Shown piece by piece: positions 42,175 through 51,259 of a DNA stretch of 54,126 bases; positions within the stretch are counted from its first letter, which is position 1; every line of letters starts with the position of its first letter. The stretch comes from Castellaniella sp049650445 (GTDB lineage Bacteria; Pseudomonadota; Gammaproteobacteria; Burkholderiales; Burkholderiaceae_B). A program made the translations under genes and the position numbers. The stretch is taken from contig NZ_JBASAD010000039.1 of the NCBI RefSeq assembly GCF_049650445.1, positions 1 to 54,126 on the forward strand. The letters run 5' to 3'. Under the pieces are notes generated by a model. It worked only from the letters and a program-made list of their open reading frames with translations, was not told where the DNA came from and did no database searches.

Positions 42175-44778
42175 CTACCGCGCCCCCTCCCCCGTCAGCA
42201 CGATCCTGACCGTCTTGAACGCAATCAGAATATCCAGCCACAACGAGAAATGCTTGATGTAGTAGAAATCGTGCTGGATTTTGACCCGCGTCTCATCCGC
42301 GTCTCCGACGTAGCCCTGCATCACCTGGGCCCAGCCGGTGATGCCGGGGCGCACGACGTGGCGGTAGATGTAGAAGGGGATCTCGGCGTCGAAACGGTCC
42401 ACGAATTCGCGCTGTTCGGGCCGGGGGCCGATCAGGCTCATGTCGCCCTTCAGCACGTTCCACAACTGGGGCAGTTCATCCAGGCGGGCATTGCGGATGA
42501 AGCGGCCCACGCGCGTGATGCGCTCATCGTCCTCGCAGGCCAGGCGCGCGCCCTCCGATTCGGCGTCGGCGCGCATGCTGCGAAACTTGTAGATGCGGAA
42601 ATCGCGGCCGCCCAGGCCGACGCGGCTCTGGACGAACACCGCCGGGCCAGGGCTGTCCAGGCGGATCGCAAGGGCCGTCAGCAGCATCAGGGGCGCCACC
42701 ACCGGAATCAGGACCAGCACACCGACGATATCGATCAGCCGCTTGCACACTGAATACAGCGGGGATGGCAGCAACGCGCCCACGTCGTTCTCGGACAGAT
42801 GCTCGATCTCGACCCGGCCGGTGAGATTTTCCTGCATCTGGCGGACGTGAAAAACGGGGATATGCGACAGGATGCACTGGGCCAGGAACCGCTCCCAGTC
42901 GGGGTCCAGCCCGTCGGCCTCCAGATCGGCGACCACTGCGTCGTAGCGGACCCCGCCCAGATCGGGTTCAGTGAGCCGCCGGACCTCCAGATTGCGCCGG
43001 GAACGAATGACCCATGTCCCGCCCACAGGCACCACCGCCAGCTTCAGCTTCCGGTACTTCCAGCCGATGAAATAGGCACCGTAGCACCAGGCCAGGGCCA
43101 CCGCGTAAGCCAGCAGCAGGATCGGCCGGGAATACGCGCTGCGACTGAAGAACAGCACGGCGAACGCCACCAGGAACACCGCCGTCACGACCGGGACGAT
43201 ATGGGCGATGATCGCCCCGCCCGAAAACGCACCCAGACGCCGCAGGGTCAGGACGCACATCAGAAACGACAGGCCGACGGCAATCAGGGTATTGAGCCTG
43301 GCGGGATCCAGAGGCCGCCAGAACGGGAAACCCCAGACCAGGGCGGCCGGGAGGACCGCCACCAGCAGCAAACCCGCCACCACCTGGAACGGACCGCCCA
43401 GCAGCACGTACTCATACCAGCGGGAATGGCGCCGCTCGTAGCAGCCCAAGGCATGGTGTCCGTCGGCGCCCGCACCGGCGACCCGATAGTCCTCCATCAC
43501 GGGCAGCCAGGCAAACGCCAGCAACATGATCAGATAGCCCCATTCCGACATCTCGGTCGAAAAGGTATGCAGCATCAGGCTGCCCAGATAGGCCAGGGCC
43601 GCACCCGCCGAAGCCACGACGAAATACGTGCTCTCCGCATCACGCGCCCGGTCACCCAGGACCCGCCGGATCGGCAGCGCCGCCGCGGCGATGAACCCCA
43701 GCATGCCCGCCAGCCCCAGTACGCCAAAATCGGCCAAGACCCCCAGGTACGCATTGTGGACCTGCATGACGACGCCATAGCCCGGGTCCATGGCGGTGGA
43801 GCCGAAACCGCAGCCCAAAGGCAGGCAGTCCACCGCGCGGTCGACCCCGTGTTGCAGCAGCCTGATCCGCTCGGGATCGCCGTTGCCCAGGCGGGTCGTG
43901 GTGAGCGGATCGACCGAGGTCTCCACCAGCGCTTCGGCCTTCCCCACGAACATTCCGCCGGCCCTGGCCATTTCCGGTGAAGAAAGCACCGTGCCCAGCC
44001 CATGGCTCAGGTAGCCGATCCCGGTGCTGAGCAACAGCAACCCAAGCAGGCCCGGCACGCACGCGGCCATTGCCGGCTTCACCCCGGACAAGGCGGACCA
44101 GTCCCGGCGCCAGGCCAGGAGCCCGCCGAACATCAGGACCATCAGGCCCATCACCAGCACACCCGTACGCGTACCGTCGATCATGACCAGAAAGACGCAC
44201 GCCGCAACCGCCAGGCCGTTGGCCAGCCAGTCCCGGGGCCGGATCAGCATGTCCGCCAGGAACAGCGGCATGAAAAATGCCCCGACCTTCCAGATCACCC
44301 CCGGCCAGGCCAGAAAACTGCCTTCGCGGCCCGCCGAACCCAGGTCGATGTAATAGCCGTACGGCGCCGCCTTGGAGGCGAAGAACACCCCCACCACAAT
44401 CGCCACGGCCCAACGCAGCATCGCGACCCGTTCGCGCCACCCCAGGCTGCCGGCCAGGCGCCAGGCGACGCAGAAGCACAGGCTGATGATCCCGACTTTG
44501 ATGGCATGGTGCAGGGAAAGGGCGCTGTCATTGACTGCGGCCGACAAGACCATGCCCAGGACCAGCACCGCGCACGAGCCCCAGACCCAGAGAGGCGGCA
44601 TCGGCCGGCCCGCGCCCGGCGCGGGAACCGGCCACGTCAGGCCCATCACCGCCAGCGCCCAGGCACCCCACAGGCCCCAATACCCCAGGGGCGTGGCAAT
44701 ATTCCGCAAACTGCCCAAGGCAGCCAGCAACAGGCCCAGCGCAAGCAGCAACGATAAGAAAAACCCTCGATGAACCAT
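42175..44778 (-). CDS. Fusion of O-antigen ligase/polymerase-like protein with a polyprenyl-phosphate sugar-1-phosphate transferase
   Basis: The 867-residue open frame holds two enzymes. Residues 1-430 are a Wzy/WaaL-like polytopic protein with the typical HNAYLGVLADFGVLGLAGML (341-360). Residues 450-575 give four or five further helices, and 675-867 the catalytic domain of the WbaP/bacterial sugar transferase family: CKRLIDI, YKFRSM (730-735), the LDELPQ dyad (Asp767/Glu768), IGPRPE and PGITGWAQV. The second enzyme starts glycan synthesis by moving a sugar phosphate onto undecaprenyl phosphate; the first normally acts at the end, polymerising or ligating outside the inner membrane. No frame disturbance is seen at the junction (about 430-450). 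It is the last gene of the polysaccharide cluster, with 113 bp before it that may hold a promoter. Confidence 0.88.
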   Translation of the reverse strand: MVHRGFFLSLLLALGLLLAALGSLRNIATPLGYWGLWGAWALAVMGLTWPVPAPGAGRPMPPLWVWGSCAVLVLGMVLSAAVNDSALSLHHAIKVGIISLCFCVAWRLAGSLGWRERVAMLRWAVAIVVGVFFASKAAPYGYYIDLGSAGREGSFLAWPGVIWKVGAFFMPLFLADMLIRPRDWLANGLAVAACVFLVMIDGTRTGVLVMGLMVLMFGGLLAWRRDWSALSGVKPAMAACVPGLLGLLLLSTGIGYLSHGLGTVLSSPEMARAGGMFVGKAEALVETSVDPLTTTRLGNGDPERIRLLQHGVDRAVDCLPLGCGFGSTAMDPGYGVVMQVHNAYLGVLADFGVLGLAGMLGFIAAAALPIRRVLGDRARDAESTYFVVASAGAALAYLGSLMLHTFSTEMSEWGYLIMLLAFAWLPVMEDYRVAGAGADGHHALGCYERRHSRWYEYVLLGGPFQVVAGLLLVAVLPAALVWGFPFWRPLDPARLNTLIAVGLSFLMCVLTLRRLGAFSGGAIIAHIVPVVTAVFLVAFAVLFFSRSAYSRPILLLAYAVALAWCYGAYFIGWKYRKLKLAVVPVGGTWVIRSRRNLEVRRLTEPDLGGVRYDAVVADLEADGLDPDWERFLAQCILSHIPVFHVRQMQENLTGRVEIEHLSENDVGALLPSPLYSVCKRLIDIVGVLVLIPVVAPLMLLTALAIRLDSPGPAVFVQSRVGLGGRDFRIYKFRSMRADAESEGARLACEDDERITRVGRFIRNARLDELPQLWNVLKGDMSLIGPRPEQREFVDRFDAEIPFYIYRHVVRPGITGWAQVMQGYVGDADETRVKIQHDFYYIKHFSLWLDILIAFKTVRIVLTGEGAR

Positions 44779-44891
44779 TTACAGCATCAAGCCCCTGAGC
44801 GATCCACCCACATCCTAGTGAATCGCCGGCCGGATAATGTAATAGGTTCCTTTATTTCTAATCAGATTATTCCGACCGGACTGCTGCTCAG

Positions 44892-46013
44892 TCACCGCAG
44901 CAGCCAGGCCGCTAACTTCTGGTTGATCTTTCGCACATCAAAACACGTCTCTGCCATGCGACGGCTGGCCTGCCCCATGGATGCGACCCGCCCAGGATCA
45001 TCCAGAAACCGCAACATGGCGTCGGCCAGGGCGTCCGCGTCACGCGCCGGCACCCGATACCCATTGACCCCGTCGCGCACCGTCTCCCGGCAGCCCGGCA
45101 CGTCGGTGGTGATCACCGGCCGCCCCATCGCCATGGCCTCCTGGGTGCTCAGCGGCACGCCCTCGCGGTACGAAGGCAGGACGAACACGCTGACGCGCAT
45201 CAGCCAGGGCCGCACCGGCACGTAACCAGGCCATTCCAGCACCCCCTCATCCACCCAGGACTGGACTTGCGCCCGGTCCAAGGCCCCGGGGTTGGAATCC
45301 AGGCCACCCAGCAGCACGAAGCGCGCCTGGGGATACCGTTTCCTGACTTGCCGGGCAGCGGCGACATATTCCACGATGCCCTTCTCTCGCAACACACGCC
45401 CCACCAGCAGAAAACACATCGGTTCGATCACCGGCGGCGCGACGGCCCAGACTTGCAGATCGACACCGATGCCGCCCAACAGCACGGTTTTTTCACGCGC
45501 CACCAGGCCCTGCTCGACGAATTCGTGCTGGTCGTCCGGATTCAGAAAGACCACCCGATGGGCGCGCTCCAGCGCGAGGCGGTACAAGGCCTTGACCCCA
45601 CCGAGCAAGATGCGGCGGCGCCAGCCGGGCCGCTCGTCCGGGGACGTGAACAGATAGCCCGCCCCCTCGACCATGGCGACGCGCTTGGGGATGCCGGCCA
45701 GCCATGCCGCCAGGGTCCCGTAGACCATCGGTTTGGTGGAAAACGCGAACACGACGTCTGGCGCCAGGTGCCGCAGGATGCGGACCAGCCCCACGACGTC
45801 CACCAGGTCACGCAGCGGATTCATGCCGGTGCGCTGCAGGCTGTAATCCACGGGCTCCGCGCCCAGCGCGGCCAGTTCCGTTCGCGTCGCCGCGTCGTAG
45901 TCCGGCGCCAGGCAGCGCACCCGCACGCCGGATGCCGCGAGGTCGCGGATCAGAGGCCCCCGGAATTTCAGCAGGTCCACCGCGTGGTGGGACACGATCA
46001 CGAGGCTCGTCAT
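44892..46013 (-). CDS. Glycosyltransferase family 4
   Basis: The 373-residue protein is a GT-B fold retaining glycosyltransferase. The acceptor side shows FRGPLIRDLAASGVRVRCLAPDYD, and the donor side FLLVGRVLREKGIVEYVAAARQV and LPSYREGVPLSTQEAMAMGRPVITTDVPGCRETV with the catalytic E-x7-E. The pattern is close to PglA-like enzymes that add an N-acetylated hexosamine to a lipid-linked diacetamido sugar. It overlaps the GT2 gene by 4 bp. Acts at the cytoplasmic face in repeat-unit assembly; the actual sugar is not readable. Confidence 0.9.
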   Translation of the reverse strand: MTSLVIVSHHAVDLLKFRGPLIRDLAASGVRVRCLAPDYDAATRTELAALGAEPVDYSLQRTGMNPLRDLVDVVGLVRILRHLAPDVVFAFSTKPMVYGTLAAWLAGIPKRVAMVEGAGYLFTSPDERPGWRRRILLGGVKALYRLALERAHRVVFLNPDDQHEFVEQGLVAREKTVLLGGIGVDLQVWAVAPPVIEPMCFLLVGRVLREKGIVEYVAAARQVRKRYPQARFVLLGGLDSNPGALDRAQVQSWVDEGVLEWPGYVPVRPWLMRVSVFVLPSYREGVPLSTQEAMAMGRPVITTDVPGCRETVRDGVNGYRVPARDADALADAMLRFLDDPGRVASMGQASRRMAETCFDVRKINQKLAAWLLR

Positions 46014-46828
46014 GTCCGGGCGCGCCTGCGATCGGCCGCAGCCTTGACCGCGCAATACACCAGACACTGCACGCTGCGGATCCCCGCCTTCAGCTTGTCC
46101 AGCCAGCGCGGCTCCCTGCCGATCTGCGCCGCATAGAACAGAAGAAACCCGCCGGGATTGCGCCGCAGATGCGCCTGGAAGTTCCGGGTATAGCCATCGT
46201 CCAGGTATTCACACACATAGATCGCCCGGTCCAGATAAAACCAGACCGGTCCCCGGTCGCCGATCTGGTTCCAGATATAGAGTTCGGGCACGAACCGTTC
46301 CCCCGGGATGACCGGAAAGGGCAGATCCGCCATGACGTCCCGGCGGAATGCATAGGCCAGGTCGCCCCGGACCATCCGCCCCACCTGGCTGGGCGTGCCC
46401 ACAAAAGGCGACGGAACGCCTTCGCAGGGCAGCCCCATCAATCGCCCCTGCGGGCCCGCCCGGCGAAAACACACGCCCGGCACAAGTCGCGGCGCTTGCG
46501 AGGCCTGCGCCACCGCGTCCATCAGGCATTCGACCGCATCCGGCGTCAGGCAATCGTCGCTGTCGACGATGAAGACCCAGTCCCCCCGCGCCGCCCGTAC
46601 CCCGGTGTTCAGGGCCACATGCTTGCCGCCATTGGCCTGGCTCAGGCTGCGCACGGCGAATGCCGAAGTCCGCGCCTGGCACGACTGCAGCCACGCCGCC
46701 GTGTCATCCGTGCTGCCGTCATCGATCACCAGCCATTCAAAATCCAGCCGGGTCTGTGCACACAGGCTTTCATACAGGCGTGGCAATGTGGGCCGGCGGT
46801 TGTACGTCGGCGTCAGGATGGTCAGCAC
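46010..46828 (-). CDS. Glycosyltransferase family 2
   Basis: The 272-residue protein has the GT-A inverting fold: LTILTPTYNRRPTLPRLYESL, WLVIDDGSTDDT, GKHVALNTGVRAARGDWVFIVDSDDCL (the DxD metal motif region) and a C-terminal part with FPVIPGERFVPELYIWN (base-carrying region). A GTG at 46828 is the start, overlapping the upstream GT4 stop by 7 bp. It adds one sugar of the repeat unit in the cytoplasm. Confidence 0.9.
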   Translation of the reverse strand: MLTILTPTYNRRPTLPRLYESLCAQTRLDFEWLVIDDGSTDDTAAWLQSCQARTSAFAVRSLSQANGGKHVALNTGVRAARGDWVFIVDSDDCLTPDAVECLMDAVAQASQAPRLVPGVCFRRAGPQGRLMGLPCEGVPSPFVGTPSQVGRMVRGDLAYAFRRDVMADLPFPVIPGERFVPELYIWNQIGDRGPVWFYLDRAIYVCEYLDDGYTRNFQAHLRRNPGGFLLFYAAQIGREPRWLDKLKAGIRSVQCLVYCAVKAAADRRRART

Positions 46829-47919
46829 GTGGTTTCCCCCTGATAGAGTTTCAGCCAGACAGCCACGACGCGCTCGATGTCCAGGTCATGCTCGGCCCGC
46901 CGGCGCGCCGCCGCCGTCATCGCAGCCCTGCGCCCGGGGTCCATCGCAAAGGCCTCGACCAGGCCCCGCGCCAGCGCCGCATCATCCCCAACGGGGACCA
47001 GAATGCCCGCGCCCTCCAGGACCTCGGCCACCCCGCCCGCATCCGTGGCCACGACCGGCGTCCCGCAGGCCATCGCCTCGGCCACCACCAGCCCGAACCC
47101 CTCGAAACGCGAGGGCAGCACGAATACGTCGGCAGCGCGCATCAGGTCGGGCACGTCCTGTCGCACCCCCAGAAACGCCACCCGATCATTCAGCCCCAGG
47201 GCCGCACGCTGGCGCAACAAGGCGTCTCGCAAAGGCCCGTCGCCGACGACCCACAAACGAACGTCCGGGTACTGCGGCGCCAGCCGCGCAAAGGCGCGCA
47301 ACAGACCCGCATGATTCTTTTCCTCGGCCAGACGGCCCACCGACAACAGCAGCCGGGCACCCAGCGGCGGGCCGACCCGACGGCGAGCCTGTTCGCGCAA
47401 GTCCGGCGCAGCGGAAAACACCCGCACGTCGATGCCATTGAGCACCGGCAGCATCCGCCCCCGGGGCACCGCCCCCGCGCGTTCAAAAGCCTGCACGGCA
47501 TCCCTGCTGACATGGGTCGACAGGTCCGCCAGCCGATCCGTCACACGATAGGCCAGCATCACGGCCCTGCCGCCCTCGGCCGGGCTGTGCGCCGTGCAGA
47601 TCAGGCGGCGCATGGTCACGGTCAGCCGCACGACCCGGGCGACCAGATTCGCATGCACCATGTGGCTGTGCACCACGTCCGGCCGCCAGGCGCGGATCAG
47701 GCGGCGCAAACGCCAGCAGCCCCGCAGGACACCGAGCGGCGTCTTGCTGAACCCCAGCGGATACAGCTCGACCGCAGCGCCGGGGCGCACGGCGGCATCC
47801 CCGGTCAGATAGGCGATGGCAACCGCATGACCCCGGGCCGCCAGCCGGTCGGCCAGGTCCACCACCTGGCGTTCCGCGCCGCCCAGTTGCAGTCCGGTCA
47901 CGACCAGCAGGACCCTCAT
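46822..47919 (-). CDS. Glycosyltransferase family 4
   Basis: The 365-residue GT-B protein begins MRVLLVVTGLQLGGAERQVVDLADRL, typical of GT4 enzymes. It has DVVHSHMVHANLVARV, LLSVGRLAEEKNHAGLLRAFARL and LPSRFEGFGLVVAEAMACGTPVVATDAGGVAEVL with the two catalytic-domain Glu residues. GGAGGCGCTCG precedes the ATG at 47919, which overlaps the flippase stop by 4 bp. It is the first glycosyltransferase after the flippase in the operon. Confidence 0.92.
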   Translation of the reverse strand: MRVLLVVTGLQLGGAERQVVDLADRLAARGHAVAIAYLTGDAAVRPGAAVELYPLGFSKTPLGVLRGCWRLRRLIRAWRPDVVHSHMVHANLVARVVRLTVTMRRLICTAHSPAEGGRAVMLAYRVTDRLADLSTHVSRDAVQAFERAGAVPRGRMLPVLNGIDVRVFSAAPDLREQARRRVGPPLGARLLLSVGRLAEEKNHAGLLRAFARLAPQYPDVRLWVVGDGPLRDALLRQRAALGLNDRVAFLGVRQDVPDLMRAADVFVLPSRFEGFGLVVAEAMACGTPVVATDAGGVAEVLEGAGILVPVGDDAALARGLVEAFAMDPGRRAAMTAAARRRAEHDLDIERVVAVWLKLYQGETTC

Positions 47920-49202
47920 CGAGCGCCTCCATCGATCGCGACGCGCCGCCGCACCAGGGCCACCGCCATACCGACCATCACCACCAGCAGCACCGCCTCG
48001 ACGCCCACCAGGCCCGCCGCCATGCCCAGCCCCCCGTAGGGCAACGACAGTCCCGTGCCGCAGGCAACGCCCAGGATGGAGCATGCCGAAATCACGTAGC
48101 TGACCGGTTTGGACCGGCCGGCGGGGATCAGCAGCACCATTGCGATGCTTTGATTCAGGATGCGCAGCGGCGCCAGCACGATCAGCACGAAATAAATCGC
48201 CAAGGCCCCGTCAAAGCCGGCACCCAGCATCGCATCCAGCACCCAGGGGCCGACCAGGATCGCCAGCGCCGTGCCCGCCAGGGCCAGGGCCGCAATCGCC
48301 GCCAGCACCGCCAGAGGTGCCCGGAACGACACCGTTTCGTCCCTCGCCTCCAGGCGCCGGGAAAAGACCGGGAACACCGCCGACAGGAACGGCATGGCCA
48401 GGCTGGTCATGCCCTTGATCAATTTCTCGGGCGGCGCGAATTCACCCACCGCCTGCTTGCCCGCACTGAGGCCCAGGAAAACTGGAATCGCCGACAGCGC
48501 CAGATTGCTGGCGCTGCGATAGACGAAAAAATGGAACCCCTCGCGGATCTGGCGGCAGGCGCCCTGAAAATCCCAACGCACCGGGCCGACCTCGAGCCGG
48601 CACCAGCCCAGCGTCAGCGCGGTATTGAGCAAAGGGGGAATCGCCAGAATCGGCAGGGCCAGGAGAAAGTCGCCCGGCGCACGGATCAGGACCGCCAGCA
48701 CGCCCAGGCCACACAGGCGCAGGACCACATCCAGCAGCGCGGGCCCCGCCATCCGTTCCCGCCCCTGGAAATACCACATGGGGCTGAAGCCAAACGCCAG
48801 GAAATAGGCCAGCACGAACCCCAGCAGCGCCGCGCTGCTCAGATAGACATCCAGCAGCCCCAGCGCCCAGGCCGCCAGCATCAGGCCGGCCAGGGGCACC
48901 GCCAGCAGGATCTTGGCCAGCAAGACCTGGCCGAACAGACGGTTCAGTTCACCCAGCCGCCCGCGTGCCAGGGCGGCCTGCTGCGCCGCATTGATGTTGA
49001 AGCCGTACTCCACCAGGAGCGAGGCCGTCAGGGCCAGCGCCTGACAGAACAGGACCTGGCCATACAGCGCAGGGCCCAGCGCGCGGGCCAGAATGGGGAT
49101 CTCGAAAATCGGGATGAGAAACGAGACAAGCTGCACGACATACAGCGCGCCCGCATTGCGGGCGATCCGCGCCCGGGTGGAACTGCGCTCCATTCGTTCC
49201 AA
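47916..49202 (-). CDS. Wzx-type polysaccharide flippase
   Basis: The 428-residue protein has about 12 hydrophobic helices and the polysaccharide-exporter pattern ARNAGALYVVQLVSFLIPIFEIPILARALGPALYG, with FAPPEKLIKGMTSLAMPFLSAVFPVFSR in the middle. It should flip lipid-linked repeat units across the inner membrane. A TTG at 49202 lies 4 bp after GGAGAGG; an ATG at 49193 is the alternative start. The upstream 95 bp are nearly repeated before the second ligase-like gene at 52.6 kb. Confidence 0.88.
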   Translation of the reverse strand: MERMERSSTRARIARNAGALYVVQLVSFLIPIFEIPILARALGPALYGQVLFCQALALTASLLVEYGFNINAAQQAALARGRLGELNRLFGQVLLAKILLAVPLAGLMLAAWALGLLDVYLSSAALLGFVLAYFLAFGFSPMWYFQGRERMAGPALLDVVLRLCGLGVLAVLIRAPGDFLLALPILAIPPLLNTALTLGWCRLEVGPVRWDFQGACRQIREGFHFFVYRSASNLALSAIPVFLGLSAGKQAVGEFAPPEKLIKGMTSLAMPFLSAVFPVFSRRLEARDETVSFRAPLAVLAAIAALALAGTALAILVGPWVLDAMLGAGFDGALAIYFVLIVLAPLRILNQSIAMVLLIPAGRSKPVSYVISACSILGVACGTGLSLPYGGLGMAAGLVGVEAVLLVVMVGMAVALVRRRVAIDGGAR

Positions 49203-49289
49203 AAAACCTCTCCGGCTATCTGATGCAAGTCCGTCAGCTTAGCAGCGAAGAGTTATACGAATGGTTAGGGAGTATGAAATGAAGTACGG
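49197..49289. repeat. Direct repeat A (upstream of the flippase gene)
   Basis: About 93 bp match the segment at 52587-52683 at roughly 80% by eye. The best-conserved core is TATACGAATGGTTAGGG (49254-49270), followed by ATGAAGTACGG (49279-49289). Both copies lie just upstream of a minus-strand gene and include its ribosome-binding site. Confidence 0.75.
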
Positions 49290-49336
49290 ATGGCGCTCAC
49301 CCGTCGTCGGATGACAGGGCCGGCTACCGCCCGACA

Positions 49337-49891
49337 TCAAGCGCCAAGCAGTTTTTTGTTCAAAGTCAGGACGTCGATCCCACCCACCCGGATGTCCGCA
49401 TCATGCGTCAGGAATTTCCACTGCCGCAAACGGCAATTCTCGATCAATATCCCATCATTGAAATCGATGGATCCCTGCTTGAATTCTGCAAAAACATCGC
49501 TCAGGGAGATCTCGTTTGCCATCGTATCCTGCAATCTTCCAGTGAACGACAGGATATGCTCTGCCTCAGCCACGGCATTTTCCGCCACAGTCACTCCCGC
49601 TGGAGAAGACCTGAAATCCTTGAATTTTGCATAGCCCTCTTTCCAACATGCGTCGTATTCGATTCGCACATACCGATTCAGATACTCACTCAAAATCAAC
49701 GCATCAATCACCGGCACAGCGCCAGCCGCCAACAGATTGGCAAAAACCCTGGAGTAACCCCGGTTGGCCCATGAAGGCGCAGGCCGCGCCACTGGCGGCT
49801 GCAGATAAAGCCAGACATTGGCATCCACGAGAATCCGTTCTTCCGCACGGAACACATAGGGTGCCGCATGAATCGAGTTATTCTTCATCAT
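49337..49891 (-). CDS. PIN-domain nuclease-like protein
   Basis: The 184-residue protein (ATG at 49891; an ATG at 49921 is an alternative) has the acidic residues of a PIN fold in order: ILVDANVWLYL (Asp23), LSEYLNRY (Glu69), DFNDGILIENC (Asp143/Asp146) and LTHDADI (Asp164/Asp166). PIN proteins are Mg2+-dependent RNases, many of them toxins. It overlaps the DUF4325 gene by 14 bp and is last in a three-gene cassette with a GHKL ATPase. No VapB-like antitoxin is present; the STAS-like partner may play that part. Base composition is clearly AT-richer than the flanking glycan genes. Confidence 0.8.
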   Translation of the reverse strand: MMKNNSIHAAPYVFRAEERILVDANVWLYLQPPVARPAPSWANRGYSRVFANLLAAGAVPVIDALILSEYLNRYVRIEYDACWKEGYAKFKDFRSSPAGVTVAENAVAEAEHILSFTGRLQDTMANEISLSDVFAEFKQGSIDFNDGILIENCRLRQWKFLTHDADIRVGGIDVLTLNKKLLGA

Positions 49892-50240
49892 CTTCGACAG
49901 CATCCCTCCAGGCCTGGTCATAGGCCTGACGATTTGAAAAATAACGCTTGGCGTTATCTATGGTGCGACGAAGCAAAGCCAGATCATCTTCATCGATATC
50001 GATAAAGGCAAGATTTTTTTCAAGAAAATCATATTCATAATCCCCCCCATACAACTGGCCGACACTCGCATTCAAAAAGGCGGATATCATATTTTTATGA
50101 TTTGCGAACGACAAAGCCACTGACCGCCCCGCCTTGAAAGCGGTGGTGATCTTATCGAAGACTTTCTGCCCATCATCCATCGACGCCCAGACAGGGCCGC
50201 CGACAATATCGTATATACGAAGAAGCACCGTATCAGCCAT
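49878..50240 (-). CDS. STAS-like (DUF4325) protein
   Basis: The 120-residue product fits the STAS-like DUF4325 family: a beta strand VALSFANHKN, then MISAFLNASVGQLYG (the family's helix after the I-S-x-x-F motif), FLEKNLAFIDIDEDDLALLRRTIDNAKRYF, and an acidic tail ending D-D-E-E. DUF4325 proteins resemble anti-sigma-factor antagonists and are often encoded beside GHKL ATPases. The gene starts 14 bp after the ATPase stop and overlaps the PIN gene. Role is inferred: a switch protein controlled by the ATPase. Confidence 0.72.
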   Translation of the reverse strand: MADTVLLRIYDIVGGPVWASMDDGQKVFDKITTAFKAGRSVALSFANHKNMISAFLNASVGQLYGGDYEYDFLEKNLAFIDIDEDDLALLRRTIDNAKRYFSNRQAYDQAWRDAVEDDEE

Positions 50241-50254
50241 TGCAATTCCGTTAT

Positions 50255-51145
50255 TTAAATTTCGGAGGACAACCGATAAGACCTTTCGTCCGCCGTATTT
50301 ATTTCTATATTTATCACAGTCCCCGGGAAGGAGTCATCCATCCGACGATGGACCAGCTTGCCGTCATCGCATTGCTCCCAATAGCCACGATCCGAGACAA
50401 TCTGCAGTCTGCCACGATTGATCTCGATGAACTCTCGCATGATCTTCAGGCCCATACCTCCCGGGATTTTGCCTTGCCGGGTTGTATTCCCGGTTTCCAA
50501 TGCCCATGCAATAGCATCATGTGACGGCATCTTCAAGCCCAGTTCATTGGCGATTTTTCTCCGAATTCCGATTCCGGCATCAGCGATAGAAAAATCCAGT
50601 TTGTGTCGCTTATGAAAATACTGACCGCATACAAAAATCCCCAACTCTGTTTCCGAGTGAACAGCCGCGTTATCGAAAATTTCCAGTATGCTGTCTTTAA
50701 AACGACGCGATAACCCGTCCGACATGCGCGGAATCCTCTGCCGTTCCAGATTGGCATCCACATACGCAGAAAAATACCGCGCATCATCCGGTTGAAGGCG
50801 ACGATAAGGCAAAGTAGAACCATAGGCGTCAGTCCGCTCCTGATATCCATACCCCAGCAGAAAACGGTTCCTGGACAATATCGACTCCACGCCGGGGCGA
50901 AGATTCATCAAGCGCACGTCATTGATCCGATCCGCCGCAAGAGCCAATACGACCCCAAGGGGGGCGCTCATGTTTGCATCGAACCATTCACACCCGGAAA
51001 AATCCAATTCAATCTGCTCGAACCACAGCGGCTTCAGGTCAGATGAAAGCCTGGCGATCCTGTCGTAGCCCTCAATATTGCACCGAACATCATGAATGAG
51101 AAATTTCAAGACGGGCCTCTGATCAGGTACAGCCACCCAGGACAC
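50255..51145 (-). CDS. GHKL ATPase with an N-terminal STAS-like domain
   Basis: The protein has 296 residues from the GTG at 51145; a TTG at 51109 with AGAGG upstream is a strong alternative start. Residues 150-285 are a HATPase domain: N-box EIFDNAAVHS (155-164), G1 box ADAGIGI (188-194) and G2 region PGGMGLKIM (228-236). Residues about 12-100 look STAS-like (IELDFSGCEWFD followed by a helix). No transmembrane, HAMP or phosphoacceptor His domain is present, so it is not a sensor kinase but resembles SpoIIAB/RsbW-type switch kinases. It opens the cassette ATPase-STAS-PIN. Codon use is AT-richer than in neighbouring genes. Confidence 0.78.
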   Translation of the reverse strand: MSWVAVPDQRPVLKFLIHDVRCNIEGYDRIARLSSDLKPLWFEQIELDFSGCEWFDANMSAPLGVVLALAADRINDVRLMNLRPGVESILSRNRFLLGYGYQERTDAYGSTLPYRRLQPDDARYFSAYVDANLERQRIPRMSDGLSRRFKDSILEIFDNAAVHSETELGIFVCGQYFHKRHKLDFSIADAGIGIRRKIANELGLKMPSHDAIAWALETGNTTRQGKIPGGMGLKIMREFIEINRGRLQIVSDRGYWEQCDDGKLVHRRMDDSFPGTVINIEINTADERSYRLSSEI

Positions 51146-51259
51146 AAGACGACGGCCACCGTCGTAATCGACTCATAGATCATCCGCTGCCAAGCGCTAT
51201 CATAACCGGCACACCATTCTGCGGCGGCAGCACCAGGGCAAAAGTGTCCACCGTTCTGA
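51146..51259 (-). other. Spacer between the second ligase-like gene and the cassette, possibly a frameshifted gene tail
   Basis: In the frame shifted relative to the end of the ligase-like gene, this stretch encodes a segment containing CAGYDSAWQRMIYES. That resembles GCYERRHSRWYEY at the linker of the fusion protein (42175-44778) at the same distance after the ligase domain. The resemblance is short. It must also hold the cassette's promoter, which I could not place. Confidence 0.35.
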
